From: an uncultured Clostridia bacterium
GTDB taxonomy: Bacteria > Bacillota > Clostridia > Monoglobales > Monoglobaceae
DNA length: 49,520 bases
Direction: 5' to 3'
NCBI GenBank assembly: GCA_934463175.1
Contig: CAKSIW010000010.1
Span: 1 to 49,520, forward strand
Shown here in pieces: positions 35,114 through 43,493 of this stretch (positions are counted from its first letter, which is position 1; every line of letters starts with the position of its first letter). The notes under the pieces are model-generated. The model had not been told where the DNA came from. It saw nothing but the letters and a program-made list of their open reading frames with translations, and ran no database searches. The translations under genes were made by a program, and so were the position numbers.

Positions 35114-37437
35114 TTTTCATGCCCTCCGCTCAATGCGTGCTCCAGCACCGTTTTCATATTTTTTGCAAAAACAAACTTCATTTCTTTGCGGATTTTTTCG
35201 GGAAGCTCCTCAAAATCCTTTTTGTTTTCAAAAGGAATGATCACCTTTCGGATTCCCATGCGATATGCCGCAAGCGTCTTTTCCTTGAGTCCGCCGATCG
35301 GCAGAACTCTCCCGCGCAGTGTGACCTCCCCCGTCATTGCAACATTTCTCTTCACCGCAACTCCCGACAATGCCGACAAAAGAGCCGTTGCCATGGTGAT
35401 TCCGGCTGAAGGTCCGTCCTTCGGAATTGCGCCCTCCGGAACATGAACATGAATGTCAAGCTTCTTATAGAAATCTTCCTCAAGACCGAATATATCAGAA
35501 TTTGCTCTGATGAAGCTCAAAGCTGTTTTTGCCGATTCTTTCATAACATCGCCGAGATTTCCCGTCAGCTCAAGCTTGCCCGTGCCGCGCATTGTGTTGA
35601 CCTCAATACACAGCGTATCTCCGCCGCTTTGCGTCCATGCAAGACCCGTAACAACCCCGACAAGATTTTCCTCCGACATATGCTCATAAAGATAAATTCT
35701 TCCTCCAAGATAGCGTTTCAATGTCTTTTCACTGACCGACACACTTTTCTTTTCGCTTTCAACAATCTCCTTTGCAGCCTTCCGGCAAACCGACGCGATT
35801 CTGCGCTCCAGACCGCGGACACCCGATTCACGGGTATATCCTTCAATAATCAGCTTCATTGTGCTGTCCGGAACCTTTAACATTGACGCGGTCAGACCGC
35901 ACTTCTTTCTCTGCTTCGGAAGAAGATATTTCTTTGCGATTGCAAGCTTTTCGTCCTCACTGTATCCCGAAATTTCAATAATATCCATTCTGTCATAAAG
36001 CGGAGCAGGTATATCCTCAACCGAGTTTGCGGTTGTGATGAACAGCACCTTTGACAAATCAAACGGAAGCTCCAGAAAATGGTCACGGAACGTGCTGTTC
36101 TGCTCAGGGTCGAGAACCTCCAGCATTGCCGCCGTCGGGTCTCCGTGGAAATCGCTTGACATTTTATCAATTTCGTCAAGCAGAATCAGCGGATTACTGC
36201 TGCCCGCACTCTTCAGTGCCGCCGCAATTCTGCCCGGCATTGCACCGATATAGGTCTTTCTGTGTCCGCGGATTTCCGCCTCATTCTGGATTCCGCCAAG
36301 ACTCACGCGGACATATTTTCTTCCCAACGCCTCTGCAAGCGACCTTGCAATTGATGTTTTTCCCGTTCCCGGAGGCCCTGCAAGACATATGATTGAGCCG
36401 CGTGTCTCAGGTGACAGCACCTTGACTGCGAGATATTCGAGAATCCGCTCCTTCACCTTTTCAAGACCGTAGTGATCGCGGTTGAGAATTTCCTCCGCTC
36501 TTTTTATATCATTATTTTCGTCCGTTGAAACGTCCCACGGCATTGCAAGAACCGCTTCAATATAGTTCTGAACCACGCCGTATTCCTGAGAATGAACGGC
36601 AAGCCGCGATAGCCTTGCAAGCTCTTCCTCCAGCTTTTCCGAAACCTCCTTCGGCAGATTTCTTATTCCGATTTTTTTTCTGTATTCATCTGCCTCGCTC
36701 TGTCCCGAATCAAAATCACCCAGTTCCTCCTGAATGACCTTCATCTGCTCACGCAGAATATAATCACGCTGATTTTTGTCAAGAGATCTTTGCAGCTTGA
36801 ACTCAACACCGCGCTCAACCTCCATGATATTGTTTTCATTTTCCATCATGGCAATGAGCTTTTCCATTCTGAGCCGAACGTCAAGTTCCTCCAGAATTTT
36901 CTGTTTTTCCGCAGGCTTCAGAGGAAAGTTTGCCGCCGTTATATCGGCAAGCTTGCTCGCATCGTCAATCTCCATAATTGACGTCACCGCCTCCGGGTTC
37001 ACACGGCTGTGGAGCCGGGTGAACTCCTTGAGAAGATGCTGGATTCTGCGCATGAGAACCTGCTCCTGCAAATAATCTCCGCACGGCAAGTCATATTTTT
37101 CAGCCGCGCACACGCGCACAAAATCATCTCCGCCGCGGAATCTTGTCATTTCCGCACGGCACAAGCCTTCAATCAGAACTCTGATGTTCCCGTTCGGCAA
37201 ACGCAGAATCTGCTTGACCTCAGCCACAACACCGATTTTTGAAATATCCTCCCTTCGGGGATCTTCAATCAGCGAATCATGCTGATAGCTCAAAAAAACA
37301 AGCTGCTCCGCCGCCATTGCATATTCAACTGCCGCTATTGATTTTTTCCTGCCCACGTCAAAATGCAGAACCATGCCGGGAAAAACCGCGAGTCCGCGCA
37401 ATGCTATCAGTGGCAGTACATATCTTTTGTTGCTCAT
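35086..37437 (-). CDS. lon: ATP-dependent protease Lon (LonA)
   Basis: 783 residues: N-terminal substrate-binding domain, AAA+ module with Walker A GPPGTGKT at 354-361 and Walker B LILLDEIDKM, and a C-terminal serine protease domain (catalytic Ser in PKDGPSAG, Lys in GLKEKTLAA). Degrades damaged and regulatory proteins in the cytoplasm. Start ATG 37437 gives MSNKRYVLPLIALRG, the family's usual start. It has its own promoter at the end of lonB. Confidence 0.98.
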   Translation of the reverse strand: MSNKRYVLPLIALRGLAVFPGMVLHFDVGRKKSIAAVEYAMAAEQLVFLSYQHDSLIEDPRREDISKIGVVAEVKQILRLPNGNIRVLIEGLCRAEMTRFRGGDDFVRVCAAEKYDLPCGDYLQEQVLMRRIQHLLKEFTRLHSRVNPEAVTSIMEIDDASKLADITAANFPLKPAEKQKILEELDVRLRMEKLIAMMENENNIMEVERGVEFKLQRSLDKNQRDYILREQMKVIQEELGDFDSGQSEADEYRKKIGIRNLPKEVSEKLEEELARLSRLAVHSQEYGVVQNYIEAVLAMPWDVSTDENNDIKRAEEILNRDHYGLEKVKERILEYLAVKVLSPETRGSIICLAGPPGTGKTSIARSLAEALGRKYVRVSLGGIQNEAEIRGHRKTYIGAMPGRIAAALKSAGSSNPLILLDEIDKMSSDFHGDPTAAMLEVLDPEQNSTFRDHFLELPFDLSKVLFITTANSVEDIPAPLYDRMDIIEISGYSEDEKLAIAKKYLLPKQRKKCGLTASMLKVPDSTMKLIIEGYTRESGVRGLERRIASVCRKAAKEIVESEKKSVSVSEKTLKRYLGGRIYLYEHMSEENLVGVVTGLAWTQSGGDTLCIEVNTMRGTGKLELTGNLGDVMKESAKTALSFIRANSDIFGLEEDFYKKLDIHVHVPEGAIPKDGPSAGITMATALLSALSGVAVKRNVAMTGEVTLRGRVLPIGGLKEKTLAAYRMGIRKVIIPFENKKDFEELPEKIRKEMKFVFAKNMKTVLEHALSGGHEKWNLSMLSC

Positions 37438-37514
37438 TAAATCCGTTACACCTTTCCGAAAAATCAAACGGTTGTTTCACAGCCGAATGAGTATAATTCA
37501 AGTCTATCTTATAT

Positions 37515-37543
37515 ATTATACTATTTTTATTTGGAAATATCAA
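37515..37543 (-). promoter_or_regulatory. Promoter of lon
   Basis: Minus strand TTGATA at 37543-37538 (within the last codons of lonB), 17-base spacer, TATAAT at 37520-37515. The start would be near 37508, about 70 bases before lon. I see no CIRCE or CtsR-type operator. Confidence 0.6.
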
Positions 37544-39218
37544 CCCCTTCAGCACTAATAATTCCAATATTCTCCGAAATTGCCGTATTACCGCGTGTTT
37601 TTTTTGTATTTTTTCTTCCGAATGCCGCCTCAATCACCTCATGAATGTCTGACACCGCAATAATTTCCGCATTATATGAGTCAAATTCGCATCGCATGTT
37701 CGCTTTCGGGATTATTATCCGCTCCGCTCCCGCGGACAAAGCCGCACTGATTTTGAGCGGCACTTCTCCGACACCGCACACGGCACCTTTAATTGAAATT
37801 TCACCCGTCATTGCAATCACCGAATCAATCGGAATATTCTTCACTGCTGAAAAAACCGCACAGAATATTGCAATGCCGGCTGACGGTCCGTCAACAGGAA
37901 CACTGTTCGGAAAATTGATGTGAATGCTGTAATCCCGTGTGCAAATTCCGAACTCGCGCTGCATAACAGTCATAATATTCTTCACGGACGTCATAATGCT
38001 GCTGCGGCGTCTGAATTTCTGACTTCCCGAGGTCAGCTCCTCCTCTTCGACCGCGCCTGTCACCGAAACCTCTCCCAAACCCCTCTCGCATGGCTGGGCA
38101 ACAGCTTCAATCTCCAGAACGCACCCTCTTCCGTTTCCGAAAACCGCAAGCCCGTTCACCTGCCCGAGCCGCATTTCCCTGAAAATCTTTTTTTCATATC
38201 TCGGCGCATAACGCCCCGTTTCAACAACCCACTCAGCGTCCGAAACACGGACTTTTCCGCTCTTTTCAAGCTGCGCGACACTTTCCGCTGTCTGCACAAT
38301 ATTAACCGCATCTCGTCCGTTATCCGCATATCCGCAGACAAGTTCAAACACGCCCTCCTCAAACTCCATTCCTGTTTTTGCCGCCGCTCCCTCCGCAATT
38401 CTGCGGACATTTTCGCGCGACAATGGTTTGAAATAAATTTCCGCACACCGCGATCTCAGTGCAGGCGGCAATTCTTCGGGAAACCGTGTCGTTGCACCGA
38501 TAAGTCTGAAATCCGCAGGAAGTCCGTTTCTGAACATCTCATGTATGTGCTTTGGAATTTCCTTATTGGTGCTGCTGTAATATGCCGAATCAAAATATAC
38601 GCGCCTGTCCTCCAACACCTTCAAAAGCTTGTTCATCTGAATCTGAGACAGCTCCCCGATTTCATCAATAAACAACACACCGCCGTGTGCACGGGTCACA
38701 GCCCCCTCCTTCGGCTGCGGAACTCCTGCGGGTCCGTATGCACCCGCTCCCTGATAAATCGGGTCATGAACCGAACCGATGAGCGGATCTGCAATACTCC
38801 GTTCATCATATTGCATTGTCGTTGCGTCCACTTCAATGAATTTTGCCTCTTTTCCGAACGGCGAGCGTTCGTTTTTCTTTGCCTCAGCAAGAACAACTCT
38901 CGACGCCGCTGTCTTTCCGACCCCCGGAGGTCCGTAAATCAGAACATGCTGCGGATTCTCGCCGCACAACGCGGCACGCAGAGCCTTGATTCCCTGCTCC
39001 TGTCCGACAATCTCGTTCACCGAGGACGGTCTTGTTCTCTCCGTCAGAGGCGGTGTGAGCTTAATGTCATTCAGCTTTTTCAGGCGTTCAAGTTCACGCG
39101 TGCTTTCCTTATAAATTGAGTTTTTGCCCGAATACTGACTTCTGAGCATTGAGAAAAAATACAGACCGATAATAATTGTAAAGCAAAACTGTGTCACCGT
39201 CATGATTGTCAAAAACAT
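37527..39218 (-). CDS. lonB: Lon-like protease LonB (sporulation type)
   Basis: 563 residues: an N-terminal membrane helix (about 5-25), AAA+ domain with Walker A GPPGVGKT at 96-103 and Walker B GVLFIDEIGEL, and a Lon protease domain with catalytic Ser in DGPSAGIAI and GEVPLKISAAL. There is no Lon N-terminal domain, as in LonB. In Bacillus subtilis LonB is forespore-expressed under sigma-F, and lonB-lonA-ysxC is a conserved order, reproduced here. ATG 39218 has AAGGG eleven bases upstream. Confidence 0.93.
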   Translation of the reverse strand: MFLTIMTVTQFCFTIIIGLYFFSMLRSQYSGKNSIYKESTRELERLKKLNDIKLTPPLTERTRPSSVNEIVGQEQGIKALRAALCGENPQHVLIYGPPGVGKTAASRVVLAEAKKNERSPFGKEAKFIEVDATTMQYDERSIADPLIGSVHDPIYQGAGAYGPAGVPQPKEGAVTRAHGGVLFIDEIGELSQIQMNKLLKVLEDRRVYFDSAYYSSTNKEIPKHIHEMFRNGLPADFRLIGATTRFPEELPPALRSRCAEIYFKPLSRENVRRIAEGAAAKTGMEFEEGVFELVCGYADNGRDAVNIVQTAESVAQLEKSGKVRVSDAEWVVETGRYAPRYEKKIFREMRLGQVNGLAVFGNGRGCVLEIEAVAQPCERGLGEVSVTGAVEEEELTSGSQKFRRRSSIMTSVKNIMTVMQREFGICTRDYSIHINFPNSVPVDGPSAGIAIFCAVFSAVKNIPIDSVIAMTGEISIKGAVCGVGEVPLKISAALSAGAERIIIPKANMRCEFDSYNAEIIAVSDIHEVIEAAFGRKNTKKTRGNTAISENIGIISAEGVDISK

Positions 39219-39300
39219 ACTGCACCAAACCCTTCTTTAATCGGAATATAAAACTTTTTATTCGGCTTTAGTATGTGTCTTTTGCCAAAGTTAATGCAAA

Positions 39301-39350
39301 AACAAAAACGAGTCTGCAAAGAAAACACCCGTTTCTCCGCAGACCCGTCT
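39301..39350 (-). terminator. Terminator after the metal ATPase unit
   Basis: Read on the minus strand, ACGGGTCTGC pairs with GCAGACTCGT (one mismatch), with AGAAA/TTTCT pairing inside, followed by TTTTTGTTTTTG. It closes the csoR-ATPase-small ORF unit before lonB. The remaining 39219-39300 has no sigma-A promoter that I can support for lonB. Confidence 0.7.
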
Positions 39351-39362
39351 TTCCGGACAGCT

Positions 39363-39524
39363 TCACTTAAGCATTGCCGCAGCCGCCAATGCAAGCACTG
39401 CAACGCCAACCGTGCACACAATCCCGTAAATCTTCACAGATTCACGGTCATGTCTTTCCTTCAGCAGATAATATCCGCCCGTCACAGCAACACATAATCC
39501 GATTATTCAGATTACCGCAGTCAA
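39363..39524 (-). pseudogene. Small two-helix membrane ORF behind the metal ATPase, interrupted by an in-frame TGA
   Basis: Frame from TTG 39524: MTAVI, then TGA at 39509-39507, then IIGLCVAVTGGYYLL, KERHDRESVKIYG and IVCTVGVAVLALAAAAMLK, stop at 39365-39363. The start TTG overlaps the ATPase stop (TTGA) and has AAGGAGG eight bases upstream, inside the ATPase 3' end, an arrangement of coupled genes. Two hydrophobic helices and a charged loop read coherently across the TGA. A TGG at this codon would give Trp inside the first helix, so a single-base nonsense mutation, a base-call error or readthrough are the options. Other genes here use TGA as a normal stop, so genome-wide recoding is unlikely. 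Confidence 0.6.
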
Positions 39525-41389
39525 TCCATGCACCTCCTTTTCAGAAGCAGTGCCGAATTAATTATAACAACCACCGACCCTGCATTATGTACAAGCGCAC
39601 CGACAACGGGGTTCAGCTTTCCTGTGATTGCAAGAATGATCGCAGCAAAGTTCAGAGCCATGGAAAATGTCAGATTGCATTTTATTGTTGTCATCATGCG
39701 CTTAGACAGCTTTATCAAATGCGGAAGCTCCTTAACCTCGTCATCGACAAGAGCTATGTCGGCTGCGTCCACTGCTATGTCGCTTCCGACACCGCCCATA
39801 GCAATGCCGACATTTGCCGCTTTAAGCGCAGGTGCATCATTAACGCCGTCGCCGATCATACACACAGCGTGATTTTCACGCTGTGCCTTGCTGATATAAT
39901 TCAGCTTGTCCTCCGGCAGGCAATTTGCATACACCTCTGCTATGCCAAGCTCATCTGCAATTTTATCCGCCGCATTTTTGTTATCTCCCGTGAGAAGAAC
40001 GGGGCTGACCCCGATTTTTGTCAGGCTGTCAATCATTTGCCTGCTTTCCGCTCTGACTGTGTCGGACAAAACAATATATCCAGCCATCTCGCCGTTTACG
40101 GAAATATATATTACCGTTGACCCCGCATTGAGGTGTTTTTCGGTTTCGTTTACGGCTCTTTCCCTGCTTTCCGATTCTTCATTCCGAAACAGCAGTTTCA
40201 GATTGCCGGCTTTTATCTCCATATTGTCAACCATGCCGACAACACCCTCACCCGGTATCATTCTGAAGTCTTCAACCGCCTTCACTGCTTTGCCGTAGCT
40301 CTTTACAACCGCTTTCCCCAGCGGATGCTCACTCATTTTCTCCACAGCAGCTGCATAAGCATATATTTCATTTTCATCATATTCCGACAGCGATACCGTT
40401 TCCGTCACCTTCGGCACTCCGTATGTAAGCGTACCCGTTTTGTCAAATGTTATTTTTGACACCCATGCAAGTCTTTCGAGTGCGTCGCCCTCACGAACCA
40501 GTAATCCGTGCTTTGCCGCATTGCCGATTGCCGCCATAATAGCAGTCGGTGTCGCAAGCACCAGCGCACACGGACAAAACACCACAAGTATTGTAACGGC
40601 TCGTATAATCTCCCCCGTAACTATCCATGTTAAAGCCGCCGCTGACAGTGCAATGACCACAATCCACGTTGCCCAGCGGTCTGCAACTCCGACAATTTTT
40701 GCTTTTCCGGCGTCTGCCGACTGAACAAGCTTAATCATTCTTTGGATTGAGCTGTCCTCTCCGACCTTTGTTGCTTTCATTTCAAAAGCACCGAATTGAT
40801 TCACCGTTCCGCTTGACACTTCATCTCCCGGTATTTTGTCAATGGGAAGCGACTCCCCCGTCATCACCGCCTGATTCACAGACGTCTGACCGGAAACAAT
40901 CACACCGTCAACAGGAATGATTTCTCCCGGCAGCACCCGAACAATATCTCCGATTTTCACACCTTCGGCAGGTATGATTTTTTCCTCACTGCCGCAAATC
41001 ACACGGGCGGTCTGAGGGGTCAGATGTACCAGCTTTTCAATTCCCGCTCTCGCTTTTGCAACGGTTAAATCTTCAAGCAGCGCACCAAGCTGCATGATGA
41101 ATGCCACTTCTCCCGCAGCGAAATCCTCTCCTATGCAAACCGACGCAATGAGTGCAAGAGACACGAGCACATCTGCTTTTATATCGAAATCTGTGACAAG
41201 TCCTATGACTGCCTCCAGAATAATCGGCACTCCGCACAGTATTATGGCAATACACGCAGGGTTGATTGGCAGCGGAACATCAAGAATGCTCAAAAGCAGA
41301 GCTATTCCCGAAAAAACAAGACACACAACATCTTTTTTTGTGCCTCCCCATTCTGCAAACCACTCTAATTTTTCTATGAGTCTGTTCAT
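39521..41389 (-). CDS. Heavy-metal translocating P1B-type ATPase
   Basis: 622 residues with transmembrane metal motif CPC (about 272-274, VVFCPCALVLATPT), TGES actuator loop, phosphorylation motif DKTGTLT with Asp316, the HP motif in SEHPLGKAV, and GDGVNDAPAL. No N-terminal metal-binding domain. The last helix reads VGALVHNAGSVVVIINSALLL, with an HNAGS motif unlike the classical CopA (Met/Ser) or ZntA (DxG) signatures, so the exported metal is uncertain. Regulation by CsoR argues for copper, the helix motif less so. Start ATG 41389 with AAAGGAGG eight bases upstream. Confidence 0.93.
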   Translation of the reverse strand: MNRLIEKLEWFAEWGGTKKDVVCLVFSGIALLLSILDVPLPINPACIAIILCGVPIILEAVIGLVTDFDIKADVLVSLALIASVCIGEDFAAGEVAFIMQLGALLEDLTVAKARAGIEKLVHLTPQTARVICGSEEKIIPAEGVKIGDIVRVLPGEIIPVDGVIVSGQTSVNQAVMTGESLPIDKIPGDEVSSGTVNQFGAFEMKATKVGEDSSIQRMIKLVQSADAGKAKIVGVADRWATWIVVIALSAAALTWIVTGEIIRAVTILVVFCPCALVLATPTAIMAAIGNAAKHGLLVREGDALERLAWVSKITFDKTGTLTYGVPKVTETVSLSEYDENEIYAYAAAVEKMSEHPLGKAVVKSYGKAVKAVEDFRMIPGEGVVGMVDNMEIKAGNLKLLFRNEESESRERAVNETEKHLNAGSTVIYISVNGEMAGYIVLSDTVRAESRQMIDSLTKIGVSPVLLTGDNKNAADKIADELGIAEVYANCLPEDKLNYISKAQRENHAVCMIGDGVNDAPALKAANVGIAMGGVGSDIAVDAADIALVDDEVKELPHLIKLSKRMMTTIKCNLTFSMALNFAAIILAITGKLNPVVGALVHNAGSVVVIINSALLLKRRCMD

Positions 41390-41409
41390 CACAAAATCCT
41401 CCTTTGGTC

Positions 41410-41433
41410 ACATATACCCATATGGGTATATGT
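41410..41433. promoter_or_regulatory. 24-bp perfect palindrome upstream of the metal ATPase
   Basis: ACATATACCCAT followed by its exact reverse complement. It covers the expected transcription start of the ATPase promoter and ends 21 bases before the ATPase start codon. Its core TACCCATATGGGTA resembles the C-run/G-run operators bound by CsoR-family tetramers. Confidence 0.7.
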
Positions 41434-41435
41434 AT

Positions 41436-41464
41436 ATTATACCCCCATAGGTATGTTTTGTCAA
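41436..41464 (-). promoter_or_regulatory. Consensus promoter of the metal ATPase with CsoR-type operator in its spacer
   Basis: Minus strand TTGACA at 41464-41459, exactly 17 bases, TATAAT at 41441-41436. The spacer and -10 edge hold TACCTATGGGGGTA, a G-tract pseudo-palindrome of the kind recognised by CsoR repressors. An ideal sigma-A promoter under a local repressor is expected for a tightly inducible efflux gene. Confidence 0.8.
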
Positions 41465-41481
41465 GAGGAAATTTTTAAAAA

Positions 41482-41521
41482 AGGCTGTTTAAAAAGTTTC
41501 AACCGACTTTTTAAACAGCCT
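41482..41521 (-). terminator. Terminator between csoR and the metal ATPase
   Basis: Perfect 16-base arms, AGGCTGTTTAAAAAGT (41482-41497 on the plus strand) and its complement (41506-41521), then TTTTTTAAAAATTT on the minus strand. It separates csoR from the ATPase promoter, so the two genes are transcribed independently. Confidence 0.9.
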
Positions 41522-41536
41522 CTTTCATTTTAAACT

Positions 41537-41812
41537 CTATTTCATATTGGCAAAACGCTCAACCGCTTTGGCAAAGCTTTCTATTGTTTTGTCCGCGTCG
41601 CCGTGCTCAATACCGTCACGGACACAATGTTTCAGATGTCCCTCCAGAACCACTTGCCCCGCCTTATGCAAAGCAGATTTTGCCGCATTTATCTGTGACA
41701 GAATATCCTCGCAAGGCACATCCTGATCAATCATTCTGTCTATTGCCTGTATCTGCCCCACTATCCTGCTTAATCTGTTGTGCAGATTTTCGGAATCCAT
41801 GCACTGCTTCAA
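41537..41812 (-). CDS. csoR: CsoR-family metal-sensing repressor
   Basis: 91 residues, all-helical DUF156 fold. Cys34 (VPCEDIL), His59 and Cys63 (GHLKHC) reproduce the Cys-x24-His-x3-Cys ligand spacing of copper-sensing CsoR. Metal binding releases DNA. Start TTG 41812 (MKQCMDSENLHNRL) with GGAGG eight bases upstream; the upstream ATG at 41854 lies inside the promoter and is wrong. It probably represses the downstream ATPase through the operators at 41410-41464. Confidence 0.92.
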   Translation of the reverse strand: MKQCMDSENLHNRLSRIVGQIQAIDRMIDQDVPCEDILSQINAAKSALHKAGQVVLEGHLKHCVRDGIEHGDADKTIESFAKAVERFANMK

Positions 41813-41833
41813 GTTCAACACCTCCGTATCACA

Positions 41834-41862
41834 ATTATATCCTTCATCTGTCAAAAAGTCAA
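41834..41862 (-). promoter_or_regulatory. Promoter of csoR
   Basis: Minus strand TTGACT at 41862-41857, 17-base spacer, TATAAT at 41839-41834. The start site falls about 15 bases before the TTG start codon. No obvious G-tract operator here, so csoR itself may not be autoregulated. Confidence 0.8.
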
Positions 41863-41876
41863 ATCAGATTTTCAAA

Positions 41877-41912
41877 AAAGACTTTCACCGAACAAAGCCG
41901 ATGAAAGTCTTT
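41877..41912 (-). terminator. Terminator of thrC
   Basis: Eleven-base perfect arms AAAGACTTTCA and TGAAAGTCTTT with T-run on the minus strand, about 17 bases past the thrC stop. Confidence 0.85.
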
Positions 41913-41928
41913 CGGAAAACATTTTCTT

Positions 41929-43425
41929 CTATTTCACAAATCCGCTGACCGTCTCTGCAAGCTTGTCCTTTCCGCAAACACCGCAAAAACGCCTTTCTTT
42001 GCTTTCAAGAGTTCTCAGTGCTGACGGAATCTCCATTCCCGAAACCTCAGCCAGAAGTCCGAGCTTTTCAAAATCGTTCATGCCGTTTGCCCTGTTCTCC
42101 ATTCCGAGAGCCGAAAGCACACTTTCGCTGAACTTGAACGGACTCGCGGTTGACGCAACAACAGTCGGGGTTTCGTCTCCCGTCTCTGCCTTGTACTGCT
42201 TATACACATCAATTGCAACCGCAGTGTGCGTATCAACCGTATATCCATACTCCTGCTTGGTTTTATAGATACATTCCTTTGTGAAATAGTCATCACAGCA
42301 GCCTGCCCACATGAGCTTTGAAAGCTTTTTGTGCATTTCGGGCGGAAGCTTATAGCAGCCTTCCTCATTCAGATCCTTCATCCATTTTTTAACCTTTGTG
42401 TCATTGTTTCCGCACAGGTCAAAAAGCAATCTCTCGAGGTTGCTGGATATGAGTATGTCCATTGACGGCGAAATTGTTGTGTGGAATTCGCGGTTTCTGT
42501 CATAGACACCCGTTTTTATGAAATCTGTCAGAACATTGTTTGCATTTGACGCACAAATCAGCTTCTTAATCGGAACACCCATTCTCTTTGCATAATACGC
42601 TGCGAGAATATTTCCGAAATTACCTGTCGGAACGCAGACATTGATTTCTTCGCCGATTTTTATGTTCCCCTCCGAAACCATATCACAGTATGCAGAAACA
42701 TAATATACAATCTGAGGAACAAGACGACCCCAGTTGATTGAGTTCGCCGACGAAAGAACGCAGCCGCTGTCCGCCATTTCCGCCTTAACCGCCTCATCGG
42801 TGAATATCTTCTTAACGCCCGTCTGAGCGTCATCAAAGTTTCCGTCAATTCCCGAAACAAAAACGTTTCCGCCCTCCTGAGTTATCATCTGAAGCTTCTG
42901 CATATCGCTGACGCCCTCACTCGGATAGAACACAACAATCTTTGTTCCCTCAACATCGCGGAAGCCTTCCAGTGCCGCTTTTCCCGTGTCGCCCGATGTC
43001 GCAACAAGAATGACAACAGTTTTGTTCTCGCCCGTTTTCTTCATTGCCTTTGTCAGAAAATGCGGAAGAATCTGAAGTGCCATATCCTTGAATGCGCAGG
43101 TCGGACCGTGCCAAAGCTCAAGAACATTCAAGCCGTCACCGAGGTTAACAAGCGGTGCGGGATTCTTTCCGCCGAACTTGTCCTCGGCATATGCACTCTC
43201 CGCGCACTCCTTCAGCTCCTTAACCAAAAAATCACTGAGATATTTTTTAAGAACATAAACCGCTCTGTCCGTATAGCTCATTTTTGTCAGCTTTTTTATC
43301 TCGGGCAGTGACAGGCTCGGGATTTCCTCAGGAACAAACAGACCTCCGTCCCCGGACAACCCCATTTTTATCGCCGCTGCTGATTTCACGCCGATTTCTT
43401 TGTTTCTCGTACTGATATACTGCAT
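41929..43425 (-). CDS. thrC: Threonine synthase
   Basis: 498 residues, the long bacterial/fungal type. PLP enzyme converting O-phosphohomoserine to threonine. PLP-lysine Lys113 in HGPTCAFKDMALQ; VATSGDTGKAALEGF and VPTGNFGNILAAYYAKRMG are the phosphate and PLP-binding loops; N-terminal MQYISTRN is the family start. Start ATG 43425 with GGAG eight bases upstream; the longer frame upstream runs through the leader terminator and lacks a ribosome site. Confidence 0.97.
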   Translation of the reverse strand: MQYISTRNKEIGVKSAAAIKMGLSGDGGLFVPEEIPSLSLPEIKKLTKMSYTDRAVYVLKKYLSDFLVKELKECAESAYAEDKFGGKNPAPLVNLGDGLNVLELWHGPTCAFKDMALQILPHFLTKAMKKTGENKTVVILVATSGDTGKAALEGFRDVEGTKIVVFYPSEGVSDMQKLQMITQEGGNVFVSGIDGNFDDAQTGVKKIFTDEAVKAEMADSGCVLSSANSINWGRLVPQIVYYVSAYCDMVSEGNIKIGEEINVCVPTGNFGNILAAYYAKRMGVPIKKLICASNANNVLTDFIKTGVYDRNREFHTTISPSMDILISSNLERLLFDLCGNNDTKVKKWMKDLNEEGCYKLPPEMHKKLSKLMWAGCCDDYFTKECIYKTKQEYGYTVDTHTAVAIDVYKQYKAETGDETPTVVASTASPFKFSESVLSALGMENRANGMNDFEKLGLLAEVSGMEIPSALRTLESKERRFCGVCGKDKLAETVSGFVK

Positions 43426-43440
43426 CTTTATCACTCCTTC

Positions 43441-43493
43441 AAAAAATAAACAGAAAGGAGCAAAGCCCTGATTTTCGGCTGCTCCCTTGTCTG
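43441..43493 (-). terminator. Terminator-like hairpin directly before thrC (candidate attenuator)
   Basis: Minus strand CAGACAAGGGAGCAGCC pairs with GGGCTTTGCTCCTTTCTG with small bulges, followed by TTTATTTTTT. It ends 16 bases before the thrC start codon and includes no room for another promoter, so thrC expression must depend on passing it. Confidence 0.75.

Noticed and set aside
37920..39119. Long open frame (399 codons) on the plus strand, antisense to lonB
   Set aside because: The minus frame has clear AAA+ and Lon protease motifs; the plus frame has no recognisable domain, low-quality composition and no ribosome site.
39507..39509. Genome-wide recoding of TGA as Trp
   Set aside because: Other genes here, such as the FHA gene, azlC, azlD and the metal ATPase, end normally at TGA.
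41813..41854. Longer N-terminus for csoR from ATG 41854
   Set aside because: The extension overlaps the TATAAT of the csoR promoter; TTG 41812 has a good ribosome site and fits the family start.
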